Part shown: positions 1 to 6,158 of the stretch, in pieces
Numbering within the stretch: position 1 is the stretch's first letter
Layout: every line of letters begins with the position of its first letter
Origin: Gammaproteobacteria bacterium
Lineage (GTDB): Bacteria > Pseudomonadota > Gammaproteobacteria > HK1
Assembly (NCBI GenBank): GCA_022822245.1
Contig: JAJECB010000210.1
Coordinates: 1 to 8,931, forward strand
Reading direction: 5' to 3'
Length of the DNA: 8,931 bases
Position numbers and translations under genes: made by a program
The notes under the pieces: generated by a model
What the model saw: only the letters and a program-made list of their open reading frames with translations
Databases searched by the model: none
Told to the model about the DNA's origin: nothing

Positions 1-1
1 T

Positions 2-778
2 GCCGACCTCGGAAAGCGGCGGATCTGGAACGGAAACTGGAGCATCGCGTGGCGGCCGGGCGACGAGGACCGGCCCACCCAGGTGCTGACCGCAATGAAC
101 CGGGAGGCGGCCCTTCGCCTCACCCTCACGCCGCGGAAGCCGGCCGTCATCCACGGCCGGGACGGGGTGAGCCGCAAGGTGGCCGGCAATCCGGAGGCGG
201 TTTCCCACTACCTCTCGTTCACCCGCCTGGAAGCTGCCGGGACCATCGCCGTCGCGGGAGAGGAATTCGCGGTCCGCGGTCTCGCGTGGATGGACCATGA
301 GTTCTTCTCGGACTATCCGATGGAGGACAAGGTCGGCTGGGATTGGATGAGCATCCAGTTCGAGGACGGCGCCGACCTCATGCTCTTCGGCCTGCGCGAT
401 GCTTCGGACGGCTACGGGCCCGATACCACCGGCACCCTCGTCGAGGCAGATGGAGGGTCGCGCCGCATCGGGTGGGGCGGGGTGAGCCTTCGCCCCGGGC
501 GGCGCTGGCGGAGCGAGGCGACCGGCGCCGAGTACCCGGTCGAGTGGGAGGTCGCTATTCCGGAACTCGGGCTCCGGCTCGACGTTCGTCCGCGTATCGA
601 CAGCCAGGAGGCCCACACCGAAGGCGGTCTCCTTCCCGTGTACTGGGAGGGCGCGGTGCTCGTCTCCGGCGAGCGTGAAGGGCGTCCGGTCTCGGGGGTC
701 GGCTACCTCGAGATGACCGGCTACGTGGAGCGCTCCGCCCTCGGGGAGGGCGGGGAGGGGAGGGAAGGCGCTCGCTGA
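2..778 (+). CDS. AttH/CrtC-type lipocalin-like protein, 5' partial
   Basis: The reading frame is open from the left edge, so the N-terminus lies outside the window and about 258 codons are visible. The protein resembles the AttH / carotenoid 1,2-hydratase-like family (COG5621, 'predicted secreted hydrolase'). Landmarks are a GVSRK segment followed by HYLSFTRL, the core AWMDHEFFSDYP then GWDWMSIQFEDGADLMLFGLRD, and the C-terminal lipocalin-like part with YPVEWEVAIPELGL, VYWEGAVLVSG and the closing GYLEMTGY. Known relatives are exported beta-barrel proteins, often beside FtsX-like ABC permeases, and the CrtC branch hydrates carotenoids. No carotenoid genes are seen here, so the substrate is unknown. 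The protein ends in a short Gly/Glu/Arg-rich tail. Family assignment is fairly sure; function is not. Confidence 0.8.
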   Translation, partial: ADLGKRRIWNGNWSIAWRPGDEDRPTQVLTAMNREAALRLTLTPRKPAVIHGRDGVSRKVAGNPEAVSHYLSFTRLEAAGTIAVAGEEFAVRGLAWMDHEFFSDYPMEDKVGWDWMSIQFEDGADLMLFGLRDASDGYGPDTTGTLVEADGGSRRIGWGGVSLRPGRRWRSEATGAEYPVEWEVAIPELGLRLDVRPRIDSQEAHTEGGLLPVYWEGAVLVSGEREGRPVSGVGYLEMTGYVERSALGEGGEGREGAR

Positions 779-790
779 CGGAGGGGATCG

Positions 791-807
791 GGGCCGTCGG
801 ACGGCCC
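791..807. other. Perfect GC hairpin between two plus-strand genes
   Basis: GGGCCGT and ACGGCCC form a perfect 7-bp stem around a CGG loop, 12 bp after the stop of the AttH-like gene. No T-run follows, so an intrinsic terminator is possible but unproven. A TATAGT hexamer at 831-836 could be a -10 box for the next gene, but no convincing -35 box is spaced correctly. Confidence 0.4.
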
Positions 808-856
808 GCGGGCGCGTGCAGGCCCTCGTGTATAGTCCCGACTCCGCCACTTTCTT

Positions 857-860
857 GAGG
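857..860 (+). promoter_or_regulatory. Ribosome binding site deciding the start at 870
   Basis: GAGG lies 9 nt before the ATG at 870 and directly abuts the ATG at 861. The spacing favours 870. The GTG at 816, which opens the longest frame, has no clear Shine-Dalgarno sequence and would put 18 residues before the signal peptide. Confidence 0.55.
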
Positions 861-869
861 ATGCGCAAA

Positions 870-2417
870 ATGCCACGACGCTACTTGCACGGTTCCGTAT
901 TCGGAGCGGCTCTCGCCCTTCTCGCCGCCGGCCCGGCGAACGCGATGGGCGGGGGCGGCGAGCTCGTCATCGTCGCCAACCAGGAGCCGCAGTCGATGCA
1001 GGCCCAGGTCACCTACAAGGAGATCAACGGGGTCGGCCTTCGCAACGTCATCGAGAACCTGACCCGCATCGATCCGGACACGAACGAGATCCTGCCCATG
1101 CTCGCGACGAGCTGGGAGCAGGTCGAGCCCACCCGCTGGCACTTCACGCTCCGCGAAGGGGTCAAGTTCCACGACGGGAGCCCGATGGACGGGGAAGCGG
1201 TCGCGGTCAGCATCAACTGGCTCTGGGGCGACGAGAACAACTACAGCGTCCGCGAGATGATGGGCCCGCAGATCTCCGCCGAAGCGGTGGATGCGTCGAC
1301 GGTGGCGGTCATCACCGCCGCGGCGGATCCGCTCCTCCCGCGGCGCATCTATCTCGGCGGGGTCACCTCCGCGAAGCAGATCCTCGAGAACCCGGCCGGC
1401 CACGACGTGCACCCCATCGGCACCGGCCCCTACGTCTTCGAGGAGTGGAAGCAGGGCCAGTACTGGACCGCGACGGCCAACCCCGACTGGTGGGGCAACA
1501 CCGCCGAGGACACCTACGGCAAGATTCACTTCGACCGCCTCCGCGTCGTATGGCGGCCGGAGCCGATCGTCCGCTCCGCGATGGTGGAGAGCGGCGAGGC
1601 CCACATCGCGATGTTCCTCACCAAGGAGGAGTGCGGGCGCTTCGACGCGACGGACGGCATCCGGTGCATCGTCAAGGGCTCGGACACCTTCCTCCAGTTC
1701 CGGCTCGACTACCACGGCGCCCAGCCGCTGCTCGCCGACGTCAACTTCAGGAAGGCGATCTTCACCGGGATCGACTGGGAGGGGATCCGCCAGAACCTGA
1801 TGGGGCTCGGTGAGCCGCTCGCGGGCCAGATGCTGCCGAGCGTCGCGACCGGCTTCGACGACACCATCTCCCAGTACCCCTACGACCCGGCGGGGGCGAA
1901 GGCGATCATCGACGAGATGAAGGCGAACGGAACCGAGATCCCGAGCGTCCACATCTCCACCCGGCTCGGCTCGACCCCGCGCAACGGCGAGATGGTCGAG
2001 GCGATGGGGGCCATGCTCACCTTCGTCGGGATCCCGAACACGGTCGCCGTCGAGGAGCCGGGGATCTTCAATCCGCGCGCGACCACGAAGCCGGACCCGG
2101 CGCGAGCCTATGCGTGGCTGCACGTGCAGGCGAATCCGATGATGGACTACGTCGCCACCTTCGGCGCCCACTACTCGTGCGGCGGCATCGTGTCCGTGTT
2201 CTGCGACCCGGACTTCGACGCGCGCGTCGCGGAAGCGGCTTCGCTGGTGGGGCCGGAGCGGCACGAGGCCCTGAAGGCCCTCGTCAATGAAGGCCACAAC
2301 CGCTACGTGGTGGCCCCGGTCGGGCTTCTCCAGCGCGCCTACGGGGTCCCGGAGGGCTTCGACTGGAAGTTCGGGATCGACCACCGCATGGTCGCGGTCA
2401 ACATGCAGATGAACTAG
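870..2417 (+). CDS. ABC transporter solute-binding protein, family 5 (peptide/nickel type)
   Basis: This is a complete 515-aa periplasmic solute-binding protein of the DppA/OppA/NikA class (SBP_bac_5), which captures oligopeptides or similar ligands for an ABC importer. The first 25 residues are a Sec signal peptide: RR, a hydrophobic core FGAALALLAAG, and an ANA cleavage site before MGGGG. There is no lipobox cysteine, so a soluble periplasmic protein is expected. The family signature TRWHFTLREGVKFHDGSPMDGEAV is clear, followed by IGTGPYVFEEWKQGQYW and NPDWWGN. The length is usual for the family. Permease and ATPase genes are absent from the window and a strong hairpin follows the stop, so it appears to be a single-gene unit that relies on membrane components encoded elsewhere. 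The ligand cannot be read from the sequence. Confidence 0.93.
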   Translation: MPRRYLHGSVFGAALALLAAGPANAMGGGGELVIVANQEPQSMQAQVTYKEINGVGLRNVIENLTRIDPDTNEILPMLATSWEQVEPTRWHFTLREGVKFHDGSPMDGEAVAVSINWLWGDENNYSVREMMGPQISAEAVDASTVAVITAAADPLLPRRIYLGGVTSAKQILENPAGHDVHPIGTGPYVFEEWKQGQYWTATANPDWWGNTAEDTYGKIHFDRLRVVWRPEPIVRSAMVESGEAHIAMFLTKEECGRFDATDGIRCIVKGSDTFLQFRLDYHGAQPLLADVNFRKAIFTGIDWEGIRQNLMGLGEPLAGQMLPSVATGFDDTISQYPYDPAGAKAIIDEMKANGTEIPSVHISTRLGSTPRNGEMVEAMGAMLTFVGIPNTVAVEEPGIFNPRATTKPDPARAYAWLHVQANPMMDYVATFGAHYSCGGIVSVFCDPDFDARVAEAASLVGPERHEALKALVNEGHNRYVVAPVGLLQRAYGVPEGFDWKFGIDHRMVAVNMQMN

Positions 2418-2426
2418 ACCTCCAGC

Positions 2427-2460
2427 GGGGAGCGCCCCCGTCACGGTGGGGGCGCTCCCC
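2427..2460 (+). terminator. Hairpin terminator after the solute-binding protein
   Basis: A perfect 13-bp inverted repeat (GGGGAGCGCCCCC at 2427-2439, its complement at 2448-2460) with an 8-nt loop starts 9 bp after the stop codon. It is followed by CCTCTTC rather than a clean T-run. A second hairpin, CCGTGGG/CCCACGG with a 4-nt loop, follows at 2471-2488. The position and stem strength suggest transcription termination; the weak T-tract leaves the mechanism uncertain. Confidence 0.65.
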
Positions 2461-2523
2461 CCTCTTCGGGCCGTGGGGCCGCCCACGGTCCGCGGCCCGC
2501 GATGACCGCGGAGGCTCAACGCG

Positions 2524-2692
2524 AATATTTCACCGATGTCCTGCTGCGGACGCCAATCTGCTCGCGCTAGCGGGCCGTACTCCCTCAAGCCGCTTCACCG
2601 TAGTGTCGACTACGCCTTCAGCGACTTTCGGTCCGTGCGGCCCACTACCACAAGCATCTTGGTGCCCTCGCGACGAACATCGGTGAAATATT
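2524..2692. mobile_element. MITE-like foldback element with 16-bp perfect terminal inverted repeats
   Basis: AATATTTCACCGATGT at 2524-2539 is repeated exactly, inverted, at 2677-2692. Between them the two arms are imperfectly self-complementary. For example, 2551-2588 matches the reverse complement of the facing arm at about 25 of 38 positions. The element centres on a 6-bp hairpin (CGTAGT-GTCG-ACTACG, 2599-2614). GCG flanks both ends directly, a possible 3-bp target duplication that could also be chance in this GC-rich DNA. No intact reading frame is inside. It fills the gap between two convergent genes and is less GC-rich than its flanks. A non-autonomous transposon is the best reading; a degenerate IS end pair or a structured RNA or terminator is an alternative. 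Confidence 0.6.
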
Positions 2693-2720
2693 GCGGCTAA
2701 AGCCGGGCGCGGCGCGCGGG

Positions 2721-3137
2721 TCAGCGGGGGTCGCGCGGCCGGAAGCGGGGGAGGGTCGTGTCGCTGTCGATGTCGTCGAACACCGCCTCGACCTCGAGTC
2801 CGACCGCGATGTCCTCGTTGGCGACTCCGACGAGGCTCGTCGTGAGGCGCGGCCCTTCCTCGAGCTCGACCTGGGCGGCGTTGTAGGGGATGTCGCCGGC
2901 GAAGGCGGGGAACCAGGGCTGGTGGACGACGACGAAGGTCGAAACCGTGCCCCGGCCGCTCGCCGCCCGCCATTCGAGGCGCTCGCCGAAGCACGCGGGG
3001 CACACGGGCGCCGGCGGCAGGAAGGCGCGCTCGCACGCCGCGCACCACGGGAGCCTCAGCACGCGCTCGCGACACCCCTCCCAGAACGGGCGGTTGTCCG
3101 GGGTCACTCGGGGCTTCGGCTTCGTCGTCATGTCCAC
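2721..3137 (-). CDS. Zn-ribbon/OB-fold (DUF35) protein, thiolase partner
   Basis: This is a 138-aa protein of the DUF35 / OB_aCoA_assoc family. An N-terminal helix with FWEGC leads into a rubredoxin-like zinc ribbon with four cysteines (C32-x2-C35 and C46-x2-C49). An OB-fold follows, with GTVSTFVVVHQPWFPAF and PYNAAQVELEEGPRLTTSLVGV. Known relatives bind SCP-x-type thiolases directly, shaping the acyl-CoA site or channelling substrate (for example the DUF35 domain of ChsH2 with Ltp2, and archaeal thiolase/HMG-CoA synthase complexes). It starts 21 bp after the thiolase stop, in the same orientation, so the two are almost certainly co-transcribed. GTG at 3137 is chosen because GGGAGG lies 9 nt upstream; the ATG two codons later would be 15 nt away. 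Confidence 0.9.
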   Translation of the reverse strand: MDMTTKPKPRVTPDNRPFWEGCRERVLRLPWCAACERAFLPPAPVCPACFGERLEWRAASGRGTVSTFVVVHQPWFPAFAGDIPYNAAQVELEEGPRLTTSLVGVANEDIAVGLEVEAVFDDIDSDTTLPRFRPRDPR

Positions 3138-3146
3138 GCTTTCCGT

Positions 3147-3152
3147 CCTCCC
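3147..3152 (-). promoter_or_regulatory. Ribosome binding site supporting a GTG start
   Basis: On the minus strand GGGAGG lies 9 nt before the GTG at 3137. It sits in the 21-bp gap between the thiolase stop and the DUF35 gene, so the second gene has its own initiation signal. Confidence 0.6.
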
Positions 3153-3158
3153 TTCAGC

Positions 3159-4331
3159 TCATCGCCGGAAGACGATCGAGTCGCCCCACACCGTCGCCCA
3201 CTGGAGGTGGCGCGCGTCCGGGATCTGCCGCTCCCCCGCCTCGCCCCGGAGCTGGCGGGCGATCTCCGCGATCGAGTTCCAGCCGCTGACGTGCGCCTCC
3301 GACATGAGCCCGCCGGAGGTGTTGACGGGGAGCGCGCCGCCGAGGGCGATGCGCGCGCCGCGCACCCACTCGTGCGCTTCTCCGGGGGCGCAGAAGCCGA
3401 AGCGCTCGAGCACGAAGAGGACGAGCGGAGTGAAGGCGTCGTAGGTATAGAGCCCGTCGACGTCGGCGCGCTCGATGCCGGCCATGCGCCAGGCGTCCCC
3501 GTCCTCCGGGCGCGGGGTGATCCTTCCCGGGCGCTGCTGGTTGATGCCGAGACCGGGCGGGGCGAAGATGAATTCGTCGCGGCCGGCCCGGATCCCCTGC
3601 ATCCCGGAGACGAGCACGGGGGGCTTGCGGAGGTCGCGCGCCCGCTCCGCCGACGTCACCAGCACCACCACCGCGCCGTCGCTCACGATGCAGCAGTCGA
3701 AGAGGCGGAGCGGTGCGATCACCTCGCGCGAGGCGCGGTGGTCGTCGAGGGTCATCGGTTTTCGCATCACCGCGTTCGGGTTCCGGCGCGCATGGGAGCG
3801 GAGGGTCACCGCCACCTCCCCGAGGGCGTCGGTCGTCGCCCCGTAGAGCGACATGTAGCGCCGGTATGCGAGGGCCGCCCCCGCGGCCGGGGCGGTGAGG
3901 CCGTAGGGCGGGTTCTCCGCGTGGGTGCCCCCTTCCTCGCGCATTCCCTCGAAGTCGCCGGGGCCGCCGAGGATGTCGCGCTCGCGGGTGAAGCTCGCGA
4001 CCGCGACGCACGCGACGACGTTCGCGAGCCCCGCCGCCACCGCGAGCGCCGCCTGCTGGAGCGACATGGTGACGAACCGCCCGTGGGTCCAGGTCTGGTT
4101 CACGTAGCGGATGTCGAGCCCGAACGCCTCCGCGATCCGGTCGTAGTCGAGCCCGAGCGGCCAGCCGAGGTTCACCGCGAGCCCGTCCACGTCGCGGCGC
4201 TCGAGCCCCGCGTCCTCTAGGGCGGCCCGGAACGCGGCCGCCCCGAGGGCGAGCTGGCTCTCCGGGAGGTGCCGCCCGAAGCGGCTCGCCCCGATGCCCG
4301 CGATCGCGGCCCGGTCGGCAATCTCCGTCAT
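3159..4331 (-). CDS. SCP-x/lipid-transfer-type thiolase family protein lacking the nucleophile Cys
   Basis: This is a 390-aa thiolase-fold protein of the SCP-x thiolase / lipid-transfer protein group. Family hallmarks are RAAIAGIGASRFGR at the N-terminus, QAALAVAAGLANVVACVAV (residues 93-111), YTYDAFTPLVLFVLERFGFCAPGEAHEWV (295-323), LPVNTSGGLMSEAHVSGWNSI (334-354, with H347) and RQLRGEAGERQIPDA. There is no cysteine in residues 1-107; the nucleophile region reads THGRFVTMSLQQ. The C-terminal CxG segment is also replaced (TVWGDSIV). Classical thiolysis is therefore unlikely. Relatives of this type, such as the steroid side-chain aldolase Ltp2, work with a DUF35 partner, and one is encoded just downstream. 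ATG at 4331 has GGGGAG 5 nt upstream. The substrate is unknown; a hydroxyacyl-CoA retro-aldolase is a reasonable guess. Confidence 0.9.
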   Translation of the reverse strand: MTEIADRAAIAGIGASRFGRHLPESQLALGAAAFRAALEDAGLERRDVDGLAVNLGWPLGLDYDRIAEAFGLDIRYVNQTWTHGRFVTMSLQQAALAVAAGLANVVACVAVASFTRERDILGGPGDFEGMREEGGTHAENPPYGLTAPAAGAALAYRRYMSLYGATTDALGEVAVTLRSHARRNPNAVMRKPMTLDDHRASREVIAPLRLFDCCIVSDGAVVVLVTSAERARDLRKPPVLVSGMQGIRAGRDEFIFAPPGLGINQQRPGRITPRPEDGDAWRMAGIERADVDGLYTYDAFTPLVLFVLERFGFCAPGEAHEWVRGARIALGGALPVNTSGGLMSEAHVSGWNSIAEIARQLRGEAGERQIPDARHLQWATVWGDSIVFRR

Positions 4332-4376
4332 GCAAGCTCCCCGCGGTGGTCGTTTCGATGCGTCCGGTGTCGGCGG

Positions 4377-4854
4377 TCAGGGGTTTCGATTCTTGAGCAG
4401 CACGTAGACCGCGAACGAACGGCGGTCCGGGAGCGGAGTCGCTTCGAACTTGTCGATGACGTTCGCCGCAATGTCGACATGTCTCACGACGTCCGACTTC
4501 CTCCAGCGACCCTCCGGTGCCTGTGGATCGTAGTCCGCCAGATGGCGCTTGCGCTGCATTTCGACGAACGCGTCCGCGAACGCTTCGATCCCGGGGGAAA
4601 TCCTCTGATGGCCGGTCGGGAACACTGGGCCTTTGCGTGCCCGTGCTCCAGCGCCCGGTAGACCTGCCGCCACGCGGGTTCCCTTCGTCGCACCCGGGAT
4701 TTCCCGACCAGGGTGTCGGCGCAGCAGCGCGCCGCACAGTGGAACAGCGCGTAGTACGTCGTGCTTACCGCCCGCCGCAGGTCCGCCTGTCGCGGTGCGC
4801 CGGGTCCGGTTCCGATGGCCCCCGCGCGGTCGCGATGAGATCACGCGGCCTCAG
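4377..4854 (-). pseudogene. HEPN-like small protein gene, broken by two frameshifts
   Basis: Three minus-strand frames together give one recognisable protein of about 159 aa. The N-terminal piece is RDLIATARGPSEP. The middle piece is APRQADLRRAVSTTYYALFHCAARCCADTLVG followed by AWRQVYRALEHGHAKAQC. The C-terminal piece is IEAFADAFVEMQRKRHLADYDP followed by KSDVVRHVDIAANVIDKFEA and RRSFAVYVLLKNR. The TTYYALFH and RKRHLADYD segments resemble HEPN-superfamily helices; many members are RNases or toxin components. The frame changes near 4800 and at the C-run at 4593-4597. One added base at each site would give exactly 160 codons including the stop. The likely start, a CTG at 4852-4854, overlaps the end of the acidic gene. 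It is either a decaying gene or carries sequence errors. HEPN membership is inferred by eye. Confidence 0.65.
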
Positions 4855-5146
4855 GGTGCTCGTCCCAGTCGGATTTCATGATCATGTAGAGGACCGGGAA
4901 CTCGGTGACGCCGTCGTCGTAGAGCCGCCTTCTGAGGGCTACGAGGAGATCCAGGATGCGCTCGGAACTGAGCTGGTCCCAATCACCCTCGTAGATGGCC
5001 CGGACCTCGAGGTAGTCCAGATCCTCGTCGTCGTATTTCTCGAGGTCAGGCTTGACCAGAATCTCGAAGAAGTCGATGTCGCTCATCTGTTCGCGGAAAA
5101 CCGTCTCGACGATGCGCCGCGCGTGTTCGAGTTTCTCGGGCGTCAT
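4841..5146 (-). CDS. Small acidic protein paired with the HEPN-like gene
   Basis: This is a 101-aa, very acidic protein (27 Asp/Glu against 12 Lys/Arg). It has an N-terminal helix (TPEKLEHARRIVETVFREQM), a DIDFFEILVKPDLE segment, a strand with DYLEVRAIYEGDWDQL, a helix SSERILDLLVALRRRLYDDG and a closing TEFPVLYMIMKSDWDE. There is no signal peptide, membrane segment or cysteine. I recall similar uncharacterised proteins that end in EFPV...KS(D/E)W beside YYALFH-type proteins, but know of no assigned function. Its 3' end overlaps the likely start of the HEPN-like gene, suggesting translational coupling. Its acidity would suit a neutralising partner for an RNase-like protein, but this is speculative. 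ATG at 5146 is chosen for its ribosome site; TTG (5209) and ATG (5203) are further in-frame starts upstream. Confidence 0.75.
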   Translation of the reverse strand: MTPEKLEHARRIVETVFREQMSDIDFFEILVKPDLEKYDDEDLDYLEVRAIYEGDWDQLSSERILDLLVALRRRLYDDGVTEFPVLYMIMKSDWDEHPEAA

Positions 5147-5154
5147 CTCCGGGA

Positions 5155-5159
5155 CTCCC
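5155..5159 (-). promoter_or_regulatory. Ribosome binding site deciding the start at 5146
   Basis: Minus-strand GGGAG lies 8 nt before the ATG at 5146. The upstream in-frame starts at 5203 (ATG) and 5209 (TTG) lack a comparable site, and starting there would make the repeats at 5166-5193 coding. Confidence 0.5.
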
Positions 5160-5165
5160 GCAGGG

Positions 5166-5193
5166 GGTACGTTACCGTACCATCGTCCGTACC
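5166..5193. repeat. GTACC-type repeat cluster upstream of the acidic gene (possible operator)
   Basis: CCGTACC occurs at 5175-5181 and again at 5187-5193, a 12-nt period. The first copy also forms an inverted repeat with GGTACG at 5166-5171 around a 4-nt spacer. The cluster sits 20 to 47 nt upstream of the acidic gene's start, where an autoregulatory operator could lie. No DNA-binding domain is evident in the module, so the binder is unknown. Confidence 0.35.
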
Positions 5194-5224
5194 GCTGCCA
5201 CATGCTCAATCATGGGAAGATCGC

Positions 5225-5271
5225 CCCGATTTGGCCCCTCCCGGTCGCTCTTCACGGCCGGGAGAATCGGG
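5225..5271 (+). other. Nested hairpin in the leader of the crotonase gene
   Basis: CCCGAT (5225-5230) pairs with ATCGGG (5266-5271), and inside it CTCCCGG (5238-5244) pairs with CCGGGAG (5258-5264) around a 13-nt loop. The 13 base pairs lie 53 to 99 nt upstream of the plus-strand ATG at 5324, between divergent genes. It could be a leader structure or part of a control region. No known riboswitch is recognised. Confidence 0.35.
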
Positions 5272-5323
5272 AAGCGTCCCGTAGGCGAACAGCCCATCCC
5301 CCAAACTCGGAGGCTCTCGACGA

Positions 5324-6109
5324 ATGGAATACCGGCATCTCAAGGTGGTGCGGCGCGGGCACGTCGCGGTGGTGACCTTCAACCGCCCCGAGAAGGCGAA
5401 CGCTCTCAACGCGCGTCACATCGAAGAGATCGAGGACGCCGCGCTCTCGTTTCGGGATGACGCGGAGACCCGCGCGGTCGTCTTCACGGGAGCCGGCCGG
5501 CACTTCACCTCGGGGGCGGACCTCACCGAGCCCGAGCCCGCGCCCCCCACCCTCGTCATGCACCGCCGCCGCCGGCGCATCGGGCAGCGGGCGATCTCCG
5601 CCCTTCGCGAGATGGACCAGGTCACCATCGCGGCGTGGCGGGGGGCGGCGATGGGGGGCGGGGCGTGCATCGCCACCGCCCTCGACTTCCGCGTCGGGGC
5701 GCGCGACTGCTTCATGTCCTACCCCGAGATCAACATCGGGGTGAACCTCATGTGGAACAGCCTGCCGCTCCTCGTCCGCCTCGTCGGGCCGGCCCGCGCC
5801 AAGCAGCTCGTAATGGGGGGCGAGCGGGCGCCCGGGCCGCGGCTCCTCGAGTGGGGGGGGCTCGACGAGATGGTGGACGGGCACCAGGTCATGGACCGGG
5901 CGCTCGCCTGGGCGGAGCACTACGCCTCCCGCCCTCCGGTCGCGGCGCAGATGATCAAGCGCAGCGTCAACGCGATCTCGAGCGCTCTCGACGGCGCGGT
6001 CATGCACGCCGACTTCGACCAGCACCTCCTCGCGTCCGCCACCTCGGATGCGGCGACCGCCGTCGATGCGTGGCTCGCCGGCCGCGAGCCCGAGTTCGAA
6101 GGCCGCTGA
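5324..6109 (+). CDS. Enoyl-CoA hydratase/isomerase (crotonase) family protein
   Basis: This is a 261-aa crotonase-fold protein, the usual length. It begins VAVVTFNRPEKANALNA (15-30). The oxyanion-hole elements are TSGADL (62-67) and RGAAMGGG (106-113). The PEINIGVNL segment follows, with E135 at the position of the second hydratase glutamate. The first glutamate of the classical GGGCELA motif is replaced, since the protein reads GGGACIA (C115). Hydratase activity is therefore doubtful; isomerase, hydrolase or lyase activity is possible. A run of Arg (HRRRRR, 80-85) is unusual in the active-site lid region and might bind the CoA phosphates. GGAGG lies 10 nt before the ATG. The gene diverges from the thiolase/DUF35 block, with the HEPN-like module between, and may serve the same acyl-CoA pathway. 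Confidence 0.92.
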   Translation: MEYRHLKVVRRGHVAVVTFNRPEKANALNARHIEEIEDAALSFRDDAETRAVVFTGAGRHFTSGADLTEPEPAPPTLVMHRRRRRIGQRAISALREMDQVTIAAWRGAAMGGGACIATALDFRVGARDCFMSYPEINIGVNLMWNSLPLLVRLVGPARAKQLVMGGERAPGPRLLEWGGLDEMVDGHQVMDRALAWAEHYASRPPVAAQMIKRSVNAISSALDGAVMHADFDQHLLASATSDAATAVDAWLAGREPEFEGR

Positions 6110-6158
6110 GCCGGCCGTCCTTGCCTATGCCGTCGCGACGGGCCGCCGCTGGGGCCCG

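Noticed and set aside
816..869. GTG start giving an N-terminal extension of the solute-binding protein
   Set aside because: It would bury the signal peptide behind 18 residues and lacks a ribosome site; ATG at 870 has GAGG at proper spacing.
555..2588. 677-codon open frame on the minus strand opposite the solute-binding protein
   Set aside because: It is antisense to a protein with clear family motifs. Its product is an Arg/Asp/Val-rich low-complexity sequence typical of shadow frames in GC-rich DNA.
2691..4220. 509-codon open frame on the plus strand opposite the thiolase and DUF35 genes
   Set aside because: It is antisense to two well-supported genes, has no recognisable domain and its composition mirrors the complementary codons.
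4590..4603. Programmed -1 ribosomal frameshift in the HEPN-like gene
   Set aside because: The direction fits, but the codons TTT CCC CCG do not make a standard X XXY YYZ slippery heptamer, and a second shift near 4800 is also needed, so mutation or sequence error is simpler.
3154..4737. 527-codon minus-strand frame overlapping the thiolase in another phase
   Set aside because: It is a proline/arginine-rich shadow; the thiolase frame carries all the family motifs and has a good ribosome site.
4600..4844. The N-terminal half of the 155-codon minus-strand frame starting with GTG at 4844
   Set aside because: Its first half is Arg/Gly-rich and matches nothing, while the other phase over the same bases encodes recognisable HEPN-like sequence.
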